Assembly (NCBI GenBank): GCA_050875145.1
Contig: JBNMLH010000008.1
Span: 1-64,000, forward strand
Length of the DNA: 64,000 nt
Direction of reading: 5' to 3'
DNA from: CAG-411 sp050875145
Lineage (GTDB): Bacteria; Bacillota; Clostridia; Lachnospirales; Lachnospiraceae
How positions within the stretch are numbered: position 1 is the stretch's first letter; every line of letters starts with the position of its first letter. The position numbers were made by a program, and so were the translations under genes. Below are positions 52,265 through 60,987 of the stretch, in pieces. The notes beneath the pieces are model-generated. The model saw only the letters and a list, made by a program, of their open reading frames with translations, was not told the origin of the DNA and searched no databases.

Positions 52265-53005
52265 ATGGAAGAAAAGATAGCTAAGCTGGTAGAATATTTA
52301 AAAGAAAGTAATAATCTTGTATTTTTTGGTGGTGCTGGGGTGAGTACAGCCAGTAATATTCCAGATTTTAGAAGTTCAGATGGGCTTTATAGTAAAAAGT
52401 TAAATCGTCAATTTTCTCCAGAAGAGGCGGTGTCACATACCTTTCTTATGAGACATCCAGAAGAATTTTATGAATTTTATAAGCAAAATTTGATTTATCC
52501 AGATGCAAAGCCAAATGCATGCCATGAAGCACTGGTAAAATTAGAAAAAATGGGAAAATTGAAGGCGATTGTTACACAGAACATTGATGGACTTCATCAG
52601 GCGGCAGGAAGCAAAGTTGTATACGAATTACATGGTTCTGTTCATCGAAATTATTGTATACAATGTGGTACCCGCTATGATAATGCGGCATATATTTTGC
52701 AAGCACAAGGGGTACCTAAATGTGAAAAGTGTGGTGGAGAGGTTCGACCAGATGTGGTATTATATGAAGAAGGACTGGATGATAATGTAATTCGTGGTGC
52801 TGTACATGCAATTAGCAATGCGGATACTTTGATTATAGGAGGAACCTCACTTGTGGTATATCCAGCCGCAGGATTAATCAATTATTTTAGAGGAAAACAT
52901 TTAATCCAAATAAATAAAACAAAGACGAAAGCAGATAGTCAGGCGGATTTGACAATTAATGATGATATTGCGAAAGTAATGGAGGAAGCGGTTGACTTAA
53001 TATAG
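52265..53005 (+). CDS. Sir2-family NAD-dependent protein deacylase
   Basis: 246 residues, class U/III bacterial sirtuin. NAD-binding FFGGAGVSTASNIPDFRS (about 20-37), VTQNIDGLH (about 103-111), catalytic H123 in YELHGSVH, Zn cysteines C131, C134, C153 and C156, and C-terminal IIGGTSLVVYPAAGLI. I start at ATG 52265 with GAGAGGGG 7 bp upstream rather than at 52241. Followed by a terminator. Monocistronic. Confidence 0.96.
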   Translation: MEEKIAKLVEYLKESNNLVFFGGAGVSTASNIPDFRSSDGLYSKKLNRQFSPEEAVSHTFLMRHPEEFYEFYKQNLIYPDAKPNACHEALVKLEKMGKLKAIVTQNIDGLHQAAGSKVVYELHGSVHRNYCIQCGTRYDNAAYILQAQGVPKCEKCGGEVRPDVVLYEEGLDDNVIRGAVHAISNADTLIIGGTSLVVYPAAGLINYFRGKHLIQINKTKTKADSQADLTINDDIAKVMEEAVDLI

Positions 53006-53082
53006 AAAAACATGGTATTTGCTAGGAGAGTAACCACTTTAGTATAAGAATAAATGTGTGACAGCAATTTTATAATAGTTAT

Positions 53083-53167
53083 AAAAATAGGACTGCGTTA
53101 AAATATATGGAAAGATATAGTAAAAAATAGATATCAATCCTATATATAGCAGTCCTATTTTTTTTTA
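53083..53167. terminator. Bidirectional terminator with long loop
   Basis: AAAATAGGACTGC (about 53084-53096) and GCAGTCCTATTTT flank a loop of about 55 nt that itself contains ATAT-rich pairs. A run of T follows on the plus strand and, read in reverse, A's on the other side. It separates two convergent genes. Confidence 0.8.
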
Positions 53168-53221
53168 TGGTGCATCATGTAATTAGTATAAATTCTAATA
53201 AAGATAAAATGCATCCAATTA

Positions 53222-54172
53222 TTATGCATGTCTTTTTTCTGCCTTTTTATTATGAATGTCTTCCTTTTGTTTTTTTAAGTTCAACGCTTCTTCTTTTGAA
53301 ATAATTTTAATGGTTTTTACTGCAAAATAACGGTCATTATCACTTTTTTTTATTCGCAATTTTCCCTTTAGATAACCATGTTTTTTACAGTGAAACACTC
53401 CAAAATAATTTTTAGAGTTATTAGAAAACCAATCAATTTTTTTTATTCCATTTTCTTGACATACAGGGCAGGTGGCAAGTTTTACATTTTTGGCATGCAA
53501 CAATACTTCTCTGTTTTTATATTCCATGGAAATATATTTTGCGTAGCTTTTGAAGGAGACATAAATTTCATCCTCTTTTTTTCGTGGAGGATTGAAATAG
53601 TCAATTTCCATATATTTCTTTGTTTTCTTCAGGTCGAATTTCTGAAAGATTTTTGCTGTATATTTTGCATCCCCGATGGCAGAGTGAAATTCTTCCTTTT
53701 CTGTAATATGAAAGAAGTCAGCAGCAAAGGAAAGTGCTCGTATTTTTTTCTCTGCTTCAAAAAAGATTGCAAATAGGCTCTGTACATCATAATAAAAAAA
53801 TGGTTTTCTTGATAGAGTAGGGAAGTGATAAAACTTCATGTTTCTTTGAAGTTCAACTAAATCCATGGAACCCCAAGTACAAAAAATGCAATCTTCTCCA
53901 CACCATTGCAGGAATTCTCTTAATACTTTCGGAAAAGGTTTCCCATTTTCCTGAAGTTCTTTCATTGTATGTTGAATGATTTCAGATACGTTTGGGTCTA
54001 GTGCTGTATATATTTGGGGTTGAATTAATGCAGAAAAGGAATCAAGAATTTCCTGTTTTTCATTCAGTTTGACTGCACCGATTTCTATTATCTCGAATGG
54101 AATCAAATTGGGTTCTTCTGTTTTTTTCTCTGCGTCTTGATTCCATTCTAAGTCAAATACAATATAATTCAA
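53222..54172 (-). CDS. DEDDh 3'-5' exonuclease domain protein
   Basis: 316 residues. Exo I YIVFDLEW (D7, E9), Exo II region around CTWGSMDLVELQ (about 98), Exo III FHSAIGDAKYTA with the His/Asp pair (about 162-168). This is the KapD/DnaQ-like exonuclease fold (about 1-180). The C-terminal part has a zinc-ribbon-like CPVC...HCKKH (about 235-270) and a basic tail. Start ATG 54172. It lies directly downstream of the repeat-protein gene on the same strand. Confidence 0.9.
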   Translation of the reverse strand: MNYIVFDLEWNQDAEKKTEEPNLIPFEIIEIGAVKLNEKQEILDSFSALIQPQIYTALDPNVSEIIQHTMKELQENGKPFPKVLREFLQWCGEDCIFCTWGSMDLVELQRNMKFYHFPTLSRKPFFYYDVQSLFAIFFEAEKKIRALSFAADFFHITEKEEFHSAIGDAKYTAKIFQKFDLKKTKKYMEIDYFNPPRKKEDEIYVSFKSYAKYISMEYKNREVLLHAKNVKLATCPVCQENGIKKIDWFSNNSKNYFGVFHCKKHGYLKGKLRIKKSDNDRYFAVKTIKIISKEEALNLKKQKEDIHNKKAEKRHA

Positions 54173-54196
54173 GTGAAATCAACCTTTCTATACAAA

Positions 54197-55594
54197 TTAA
54201 TTATTACCAGCAATTAAAGCGGCAATCTCCTCAGGAGTCATAACGTGGTTAGGGTCATCACTGACAGAAGGAGTGTCATCCTCAGAAGGAGAAGGCTCAT
54301 TATTACCAGCAACTAAAGCGGCAATCTCCTCAGGAGTCATAACGTGGTTAGGGTCATCACTGACAGAAGGAGTATCATCTTCAGAAGGAGAAGGCTCATT
54401 ATTACCAGCAACTAAAGCGGCAATCTCCTCAGGAGTCATAACGTGGTTAGGGTCGTCACTGACAGAAGGAGTGTCATCCTCAGAAGGAGAAGGTTCATTA
54501 TTACCAGCAACTAAAGCGGCAATCTCCTCAGGAGTCATAACGTGGTTAGGATCATCACTGACAGAAGGAGTATCATCCTCAGAAGGAGAAGGCTCATTAT
54601 TACCAGCAACTAAAGCGGCAATCTCCTCAGGAGTCATAACGTGGTTAGGGTCATCATTGACGGAAGGAGTATCATCTTCAGAAGGAGAAGGCTCATTATT
54701 ACCAGCAACTAAAGCAGCAATCTCCTCAGGAGTCATAACATGGTTAGGGTCATCACTGTCGGAAGAAGAAGTATCTTCGACAGGAGAAGCTTCCGATATA
54801 TTGTCAGTAGAAGGAATTTCTTCTTCGGAAGTGTTATCTGTGTCTATGTATGTTTCTGAAGTCTCCGCCTGTACTGCTTTAGAGGTAGTCGTTGCTTCTT
54901 GGGTTTCTTCAATAGATGTGGTAGCCTCTGGTACTGTAGTTGTTGAAAGGCTATCAGTGGCTGGAATTGTAATGGAACCCTCAGCCATAGCATTTATAAT
55001 TATGTCTAATTTTTCTTGTGTTTTTTGTAAGGAAGCAGAAAATTCATTTGCCAGTTCTTCCATACCAAGCACTACATTGTCATAGGCTTTCTGTTGGAAA
55101 ACCATAAGACTTTTTGTGTTTTCACGTCCGTATTTTACAGAAACTTTAGCATTGCGTTCCCCTGTCTGTTGAATTTGTGTAACCACATTTTCAAAGTCTC
55201 CGGCTAAATGCTGATCTAATTGTTCCAAACTTTCCTGCATAGTTTTTGTATTTTTTTGCACTGCAACATAAATTGCTTTTTCTAATGTTTCTACACTGTC
55301 TAGTTCTTGTTTAGATGTATCTGTGGTTGTATTTGATGTGTTAGAAAGCAGTTGTTCTAATAAAGCAGTCTGTTTTTTTAATTGTTCTTCCTGTGTTTGA
55401 TTTCTTTCTAAATTCCATTCCTCACGTAGTGAAAATAAATTAGAAAAAAGAAGATAGGATAAAATTAACAGAACCCCCATTCCGATAGCTATAACAGGTA
55501 CCTGATTTTGATATACCTGAAAGAAATAAAATTCTTCTAAAAGAACTCCGACACAACAAATTCCCAGAATAATACACTTACTTTCTCGTTTCAT
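54197..55594 (-). CDS. Membrane coiled-coil protein with six 33-residue C-terminal repeats
   Basis: 465 residues. Two TM helices (about 7-27 and 30-50), then a coiled-coil region with methyl-accepting-like helical stretches (about 60-200), an acidic Ser/Thr-rich linker, and six units of about 33 residues. Each unit contains DDPNHVMTPEEIAALVAGNN followed by EPSPSEDDTPSV; the last stops after the first part. The DNA units are 99 bp and nearly identical. MTPEEIAALVAG resembles the short N-terminal motif of FliM/FliN (MSQEEIDALL), so each unit may be a docking peptide (inference). I start at 55594, since the ATG at 55600 abuts the GGGGG. Confidence 0.75.
   Translation of the reverse strand: MKRESKCIILGICCVGVLLEEFYFFQVYQNQVPVIAIGMGVLLILSYLLFSNLFSLREEWNLERNQTQEEQLKKQTALLEQLLSNTSNTTTDTSKQELDSVETLEKAIYVAVQKNTKTMQESLEQLDQHLAGDFENVVTQIQQTGERNAKVSVKYGRENTKSLMVFQQKAYDNVVLGMEELANEFSASLQKTQEKLDIIINAMAEGSITIPATDSLSTTTVPEATTSIEETQEATTTSKAVQAETSETYIDTDNTSEEEIPSTDNISEASPVEDTSSSDSDDPNHVMTPEEIAALVAGNNEPSPSEDDTPSVNDDPNHVMTPEEIAALVAGNNEPSPSEDDTPSVSDDPNHVMTPEEIAALVAGNNEPSPSEDDTPSVSDDPNHVMTPEEIAALVAGNNEPSPSEDDTPSVSDDPNHVMTPEEIAALVAGNNEPSPSEDDTPSVSDDPNHVMTPEEIAALIAGNN
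54200..54770. repeat. 99-bp tandem repeat, six units
   Basis: Head-to-tail units beginning at each copy of TTACCAGCAACTAAAGCGGC, with only a few substitutions between units. Unit 6 (toward 54200) encodes the C-terminus. In frame and within a gene, so not a CRISPR array. Such sequence identity implies recent expansion or gene conversion. Confidence 0.9.
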
Positions 55595-55704
55595 AAGCAT
55601 CCCCCTCGTATAAAAAATAGTAACAATTTTCCTGTTTTGTGGATCATAAAATTAATCTTGTGTAAATACATTGTGTTTTTAGGCTTTTGACCTTGGCATC
55701 ATAA

Positions 55705-55741
55705 TGATACAAGGGTCAAAATATTTTTTGACCCCGTATCC
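55705..55741 (-). terminator. Hairpin after the gerA gene
   Basis: GATAC-aaGGGTCAAAA/TTTTTGACCCc-GTATC, read on either strand, about 60 bp downstream of the gerA stop. The neighbouring ATCATAATGAT and repeated GGGTCAAAA blocks resemble 4563-4590, so it may belong to another palindromic repeat family. Confidence 0.6.
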
Positions 55742-55798
55742 CACTATGATTTTTTCTCAATTAAATTTATTTTATCACAAAAAGGGCAAAAAAGATAC

Positions 55799-57214
55799 CT
55801 ACCGTTTTTCACTGGTTGGAAGACTGACACGACAGAAGTTGCGAAGCAGTGCTTTCCAATGAAATGGGATAAATGGATATATATAACTTTTACCTGAAAT
55901 TGTTTTGTTTCGACAGATTACAAAAATAACAAAAAGAATGCCTCCGATGTAGCCATAAATGCCTCCAAATTGTACCAATAAAATTAAAATAATACGCATA
56001 AATTTTAGTGCATAACCAAGCTCAAAACTTGCCTGTGAATAGGTGGCAATAGCTACAAATGCCATATAAAGCATACATTCGGCGTTGAACCAACCGGAAC
56101 TTACTGTAAAATCACCTAAAACAATACCGGCAACCACGCTAAGAGGTGTGCTTAGCATACTTGGTGTGTTTAAAGCTGCCAGTCGTAATCCATCAATGGC
56201 AAACTCTAAAATGAGAAATTGAATGAAAGCGGGGACATAAACCGTTTCTGCAAAATTAATAAATTCCAATCGAGGCGGAACCCAGTTTGGATGATTCATC
56301 AATAATAAAAAAGTAGGAATTAAGAGTAATGCTACAATATTTATAATAAGACGGGACAATCGCAAATAGGTTCCGGTAACAGGTGGAAAGTAGTAGTCAT
56401 CTGCCTCTTCAATAATATCAAAAATAGAAGTAGGAATGATCATTGCGGCAGGGGAGTTGTCTACCAATATAACAATATTTCCTTCTAAAATTGCGGCTGT
56501 GGCAGTATCCGGGCGTTCTGAAAATTTAAACTTTGGAAATGGATTGATCCATGGTTGATGATAAAGGCATTCTGCCAGACTTTCCTGATTCATGGTAAGG
56601 GAATCAATGTTTATTTCTTTTAATCGTTTGCGTAAGTCCTTTAACATTTTTGAATCCACACGGCCTTTATAATAGCTGATTACTACATCGGTTTTGGAAA
56701 TAGTTCCCACAGAAAAAATTTCCATTGTTAAGTTGGGGTTACGGATTCGCCTGCGGATCAAAGCTGTATTAAAGACGAGTGTTTCTACAAATCCATCTCT
56801 GGAACCACGCATGACCTTATCCTTTTCCGGTTCATCTACACTTCGTCCTGGATAGGTGCGGCAATCAATAGAAATTGCCTGTTCGTATCCATCAACCAAT
56901 AGAATGGTCATACCGGATAATAATGAGGTTGAAATTGCATCCATTTGATCTTGACAGGATACTTCCGTATAAGGAAATATTTTTTTACACATGCCAGCTG
57001 CATTGGAAGGCATATCCTCTGGTTTTAGATCCATAAAATATTGCAATAGTTTTTGTAAAATTTCGTCTTTTGTAAAGCCATCCAAGCAATAAATGCAGGC
57101 ATTTTTTCCACCGATTTCTATGAAACGGGAAATCATATCAAAGTTATCCTGTAGATAAAAGTAATCTTGGAACATGGCCATATTTTCTTTTAAGTTTCCT
57201 GATTTTAGTTTCAA
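55799..57214 (-). CDS. GerA-family spore germination protein (A subunit)
   Basis: 471 residues. The N-terminal soluble domain (about 1-250) contains NACIYCLDGF, DQMDAISTSLLSGMTILLVDG, the conserved RGSRDGFVETLVFNTALIRRRI (about 140-160) and GTISKTDVVISYYKGRVD. The C-terminal part has about five TM segments with the typical EFAIDGLRLAALNTPSMLSTPLSVVAGIVLGDFTV. Germinant receptor A subunit in the spore inner membrane. The start is TTG at 57214, 5 bp after AAGGAGG; the frame upstream to 57325 has no ribosome site. B and C subunits are not adjacent. Confidence 0.94.
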   Translation of the reverse strand: MKLKSGNLKENMAMFQDYFYLQDNFDMISRFIEIGGKNACIYCLDGFTKDEILQKLLQYFMDLKPEDMPSNAAGMCKKIFPYTEVSCQDQMDAISTSLLSGMTILLVDGYEQAISIDCRTYPGRSVDEPEKDKVMRGSRDGFVETLVFNTALIRRRIRNPNLTMEIFSVGTISKTDVVISYYKGRVDSKMLKDLRKRLKEINIDSLTMNQESLAECLYHQPWINPFPKFKFSERPDTATAAILEGNIVILVDNSPAAMIIPTSIFDIIEEADDYYFPPVTGTYLRLSRLIINIVALLLIPTFLLLMNHPNWVPPRLEFINFAETVYVPAFIQFLILEFAIDGLRLAALNTPSMLSTPLSVVAGIVLGDFTVSSGWFNAECMLYMAFVAIATYSQASFELGYALKFMRIILILLVQFGGIYGYIGGILFVIFVICRNKTISGKSYIYPFIPFHWKALLRNFCRVSLPTSEKR

Positions 57215-57455
57215 AGCGAACCTCCTTATGACAATTATTTTTTCATTATAATAAACAAAACGATACTGGGGGCAAATAAGTAATAGCATAGTTAAGTTTT
57301 TCCAAGAAGAATAAAAATTATGCAAGAAAAAAAGGGAGGATGAACTGTTACAAAGATTTTAAAATTACGCTTGTCAGAATTTGGGTTTACTTTTATCATA
57401 GTAGTGGATAAAAAAAATATTATGAGGAGGGTTCTGAATAGTTACAGGAAAAGTT

Positions 57456-59111
57456 ATGACAGAATCAATAAATAAGAGAAAAAAAATACTTGCAATTAGT
57501 TTTGTTTTACTTGTTTTTTTGTTGGAGTTGGGATGGAAGTGTATTTATGGAGGGAGTATTGGAGTTGCATACGGTTTATTTCGAAGCATTATTTATATAG
57601 TCATGTTTTCTGTTTGGGCAATCTCTATTGAAAGAAGAATTCTTCATAAATATGACAGGTGCCTTTTGTTGGCAGTAGCAGGTGTAATCCTATTTTGGAT
57701 GTTGATTCGCACTTGTAAATTTTATTTTGTTACGACACCAAGAGTGTTACGGGCACTGTGGTATCTGTATTATGTCCCTATACTGGTAATTCCAACATTG
57801 CTATTTCTTATGACTTTTTTGCTGGGAAGTGTGGAGCGGTGGCAGGTAAAAAAGCGTTTGAAGTGGTTATGGATACCTTCCATGTTATTGCTTTTGTTCG
57901 TTTTGACAAATGATTTTCATCAATTTGTTTTTGCGTTTCCATCGGATTGTGTGTGGACGGATAAAAGCTATGTTCGTGGCTGGGGATACTATGCTGTATT
58001 AGGCTGGGTTGGAGTATTAAGTTTGGCAATTTTTGCACATTTAATAAAGAAATGTCGGATCCCTTATAGTAAAAAGCGATTATGGCTTCCGTTGCTTCCT
58101 ATATTTTTTATTATACTTTATATTATATGGGATATTGCATGGAAGAATATTTTCAAGCAAACGCGATCTGATTTTACTGTGTGGATGTGTTTGATGATTG
58201 TTGCGACAATAGAAGGATGCATACAATGCTGGTTAATACGTTCGAATCGTTATGATAGGGAATTGTTTCGTAAATGTGGCATTCAAGCAAGAATTGTGGA
58301 TGAGGAGTATAGAACATATCTTGCTTCTGAGGATGCCAGTGATATTGAAAGGAATCAAATGAAACAGGCAGAGCGGGAAATTGTTTTTTTGGATGAAAAG
58401 TATCGTTTGTTAAGCGCAAAAATCACTGGAGGACATATCATTTGGGAGGAGGATGTTAGCGAACTTCTTTTAGCAAAGCAAAAGCTGGAGGAAGTAAAAG
58501 AGGGCATACGAAATCGGCAGCTTGTATTACAAAAGGAATATGAAACAAGGTATAAAAAGGAAAAATTAAAAGAAAAAAACAGATTATATAATAAAATACA
58601 GGAAGAAACGCAGGAACAAATACAGCAATTGAGATTTTGGACAAAGAAGCTAAAAAACAGTGTTGCTGCAGAACAATCACAGCAACAAAATTCCGAAAGA
58701 AAAGATGCAATCCTATGGCACATAGCGGTGTTACTGGCATACATTAAGAGGAGAAATAACCTGATATTTATTGCGGAGGAAAATAAAAAGATTCCAGCAC
58801 AGGAGTTGGCATATTGTTTGCAGGAAACTCTTAGCAATTTGCAACTTGGTGGAATAGATTGTAGTCTGCAATTTGATTTAAATGGAACCGTATCTTATGA
58901 AGAAATAACCCAATGTTACACTGCGTTTCAGAGGATAATAGAGAGTGTCATGGAATGTACAAGTAAAATACTTGTATCTGTTATTCGAAACCAAGGGAAA
59001 TTATTATTAAAAATGTATATAAGTTGTCCGATGGATTTGACAAAGTTTGAAATGGACTTTATAAAAGTTCAAGAGTACCCACTGCCTTTAGGAGGCGGTG
59101 GGCACTCCTAA
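57456..59111 (+). CDS. 7-8TM sensor module without kinase domain
   Basis: 551 residues. About eight TM segments in the first 265 residues form a 7TM-like sensor found at the N-terminus of some histidine kinases. A long basic/acidic coiled coil follows (about 300-425, LRFWTKKLKNSV), then a region like a HisKA/ATPase linker (KDAILWHIAVLLAYIKRRNNLIF), but no H-box with ATPase domain. A separate kinase gene follows after 124 bp. The last ~17 residues (IKVQEYPLPLGGGGHS) and stop codon are encoded by repeat family A, so the protein may have been truncated or altered by that insertion. Confidence 0.75.
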   Translation: MTESINKRKKILAISFVLLVFLLELGWKCIYGGSIGVAYGLFRSIIYIVMFSVWAISIERRILHKYDRCLLLAVAGVILFWMLIRTCKFYFVTTPRVLRALWYLYYVPILVIPTLLFLMTFLLGSVERWQVKKRLKWLWIPSMLLLLFVLTNDFHQFVFAFPSDCVWTDKSYVRGWGYYAVLGWVGVLSLAIFAHLIKKCRIPYSKKRLWLPLLPIFFIILYIIWDIAWKNIFKQTRSDFTVWMCLMIVATIEGCIQCWLIRSNRYDRELFRKCGIQARIVDEEYRTYLASEDASDIERNQMKQAEREIVFLDEKYRLLSAKITGGHIIWEEDVSELLLAKQKLEEVKEGIRNRQLVLQKEYETRYKKEKLKEKNRLYNKIQEETQEQIQQLRFWTKKLKNSVAAEQSQQQNSERKDAILWHIAVLLAYIKRRNNLIFIAEENKKIPAQELAYCLQETLSNLQLGGIDCSLQFDLNGTVSYEEITQCYTAFQRIIESVMECTSKILVSVIRNQGKLLLKMYISCPMDLTKFEMDFIKVQEYPLPLGGGGHS

Positions 59112-59206
59112 ATGAGGTGCGGGGTTTAAGCACCGTATCTCGTAAGGCACGCAGTGCCGATTTTATATGAGCAAGTAGCGAAGTGGATTACAAATATCAT
59201 TGACTA
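59059..59206 (+). repeat. Structured intergenic repeat, family A, copy 2
   Basis: 148-bp element homologous to 2954-3098. Hairpins CCCACTGCC-tttagga-GGCGGTGGG (59078-59102) and TGCGGGG-tttaa-GCACCGTA are visible, as are the shared CTCGTAAGGCACGCAGTG and TTTTATATGAGCAAGTAGCG blocks. It starts inside the 3' end of the 7TM sensor gene and ends 30 bp before the kinase gene. Confidence 0.8.
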
Positions 59207-59235
59207 AAATAGAGCAGATATAGGGGAGATATTGT

Positions 59236-60201
59236 ATGAGAAAAAAGTTGCAGAATTGGCTGATAAAACGGCAGGTGGTAAAGGAGAGTTTTGATAATTT
59301 GCCCAGTGGAATTTGTTTTTTTCATAGTACCGGCAGGATTATTTTGTGTAATCGGCAAATGTATCAACTGTATTATGAAATGACCGGACAAGAGTTGCAG
59401 ATAGAGCAGGATTTGTTACATATTATAAAGGAAAATATAAATCTTAACGGAGTACGGAGAGAGGAGAAGTTATTTCATTTTCCGAATCAAAGTGTTTGGA
59501 AGTTTGCAAAAAGAAACGTTTCTCTTTCTCCATTTTATTCTTGTACCGAATATATTGCATCAAATGTAACAGAATTATTTTATAAAAATAAAGTGTTGGA
59601 GGAAAATAACCAGGCAGAGAAGGAAGCTGTAGAAGCTTTAACACACGTTATAGATAATGTAACAGCGATTACAAGAGAAGAAGAGATTCTTGCTATGAAA
59701 ATGCAACTACATAATAGTGTAGGTGCCTGTTTGCAGGCTGTAAGAAAAATTTATCAGGGAAATTGTTTAGAAAAAGAAAACAAACAGGTATTACAAAACA
59801 TAGAAAATGTTACAGATGCACTTGTTGGTGCGGCAAATCAGATAAATGAAGTAGAACCATATGCTGAGTTAGTGCAGGTAGCGAACATGCTTGGAATAAC
59901 GATTAAGGTAGATGGAGAAATTCCTTTGTTGAAAAAGACCAGGAGTCTTGTTGTGTATGCAATGCGGGAATGTCTGATTAATGCAATACGACATGGAAAT
60001 GCAGATGAATTGTATGTGCAAATACAAAAGGGTAATACTTGTCAGGTAACGATAACAAACAATGGAACTTCTCCAGATCGTCAAATAAAAGAGGGGGGAG
60101 GACTATCATCACTGCGAAAAAAGATTCAGGAAAGTGGTGGAAGTATAACGTTTCAATTACGACCTGAATTTACAGTAGAATTAGAACTCTTGTGGCAATG
60201 A
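59236..60201 (+). CDS. Cytosolic sensor histidine kinase (HATPase type)
   Basis: 321 residues, no TM. PAS-like N-terminus (FDNLPSGICFFHSTGRIILCNRQMYQLYYEMTG, about 19-51). A dimerisation/phosphorylation helix follows with H159 in AMKMQLHNSVGACLQAV, resembling HisKA_3/LytS-like H-boxes. HATPase: N-box MRECLINAIRHGNADEL, G-region EGGGLSSLRKKIQESGG. GGGGAG is upstream. With the preceding membrane protein it looks like one sensor kinase split in two genes; it is followed by a LuxR-type regulator. Confidence 0.85.
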   Translation: MRKKLQNWLIKRQVVKESFDNLPSGICFFHSTGRIILCNRQMYQLYYEMTGQELQIEQDLLHIIKENINLNGVRREEKLFHFPNQSVWKFAKRNVSLSPFYSCTEYIASNVTELFYKNKVLEENNQAEKEAVEALTHVIDNVTAITREEEILAMKMQLHNSVGACLQAVRKIYQGNCLEKENKQVLQNIENVTDALVGAANQINEVEPYAELVQVANMLGITIKVDGEIPLLKKTRSLVVYAMRECLINAIRHGNADELYVQIQKGNTCQVTITNNGTSPDRQIKEGGGLSSLRKKIQESGGSITFQLRPEFTVELELLWQ

Positions 60202-60228
60202 CAGGCAAATAAGAAGTGGGAGATTGGT

Positions 60229-60855
60229 ATGAAAAATGTGTTAATAGTAGAAGATGAACGTATGGCAGTGGAGGCATTTTGCCAGTATATAGCGGAAGTA
60301 ACGGACAGGTATTGCTTGGTTGGAACGATTAGCGATGCAGCAAATACGGAACTGTTTTGTATGGGAAAAAAAGTGGATTTAATTCTTATGGATGTATGTA
60401 CAGCCTGTGATTCCAGTGGATTAGAGGCTGCCCAAATTGTAAAAAAACGTTTTCCTGTCATTAAAATTATTATTGTAACGTCTGCACCGGAATACCGATT
60501 TATTGAAAAAGCAAAACAAGCGGGGGCGGATAGTTTTTGGTATAAGGATGCAAGTAAAGAGGAACTATTGCTAGTTATGGATTGGACGATGGAGGGGAAA
60601 CATATTTATCCGGAATGTACACCCGAAGTCACAATTGGATATGGAAGCAGTTATGAATTTACTCCAAAAGAAATGGAAGTTTTATATTGGCTTGTAAAGT
60701 TAATATCTACTAAGGCAATTGCGGAGCAAATGGGAATAACAGCGGATACTGTAAATGATCATTTAAGGCATTTAAAAGAAAAAACAGGATGTAAATCAAA
60801 AGCAGAACTAGCAATATTGGCAATTGGAAAGCGCCTGGTATTACCGCAATACTAA
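60229..60855 (+). CDS. NarL/LuxR-family response regulator
   Basis: 208 residues. Receiver: E8/D9, phospho-acceptor D55 in LILMDVCT, K in WYKDAS. The C-terminal LuxR helix-turn-helix is FTPKEMEVLYWLVKLISTKAIAEQMGITADTVNDHLRHLKEKTGCKSKAEL. Ribosome site GGGAGA. Partner of the split kinase 27 bp upstream; the surface protein genes downstream are possible targets. Confidence 0.93.
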   Translation: MKNVLIVEDERMAVEAFCQYIAEVTDRYCLVGTISDAANTELFCMGKKVDLILMDVCTACDSSGLEAAQIVKKRFPVIKIIIVTSAPEYRFIEKAKQAGADSFWYKDASKEELLLVMDWTMEGKHIYPECTPEVTIGYGSSYEFTPKEMEVLYWLVKLISTKAIAEQMGITADTVNDHLRHLKEKTGCKSKAELAILAIGKRLVLPQY

Positions 60856-60987
60856 GATTTCAGCGTTAAGGGATGTGCCCCATATGTGCTTACTCACTAT
60901 TCTATATCCCCTAAATTGGGGATGTGTAAAAAAATGGAAAATGCTAAAATGAAGAGGTATAACAAAAAGCGAGAGGAGAATAGGAGT

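Noticed and set aside
54200..54770. Regular 99-bp repeats as a CRISPR array
   Set aside because: The units have no variable spacers, are fully in frame and encode a repeated peptide inside a membrane protein gene; no cas genes.
54273..55085. 270-residue plus-strand reading frame opposite the repeat protein
   Set aside because: It is the antisense shadow of the repetitive gene. The minus-strand frame has a ribosome site, TM segments and coiled coil.
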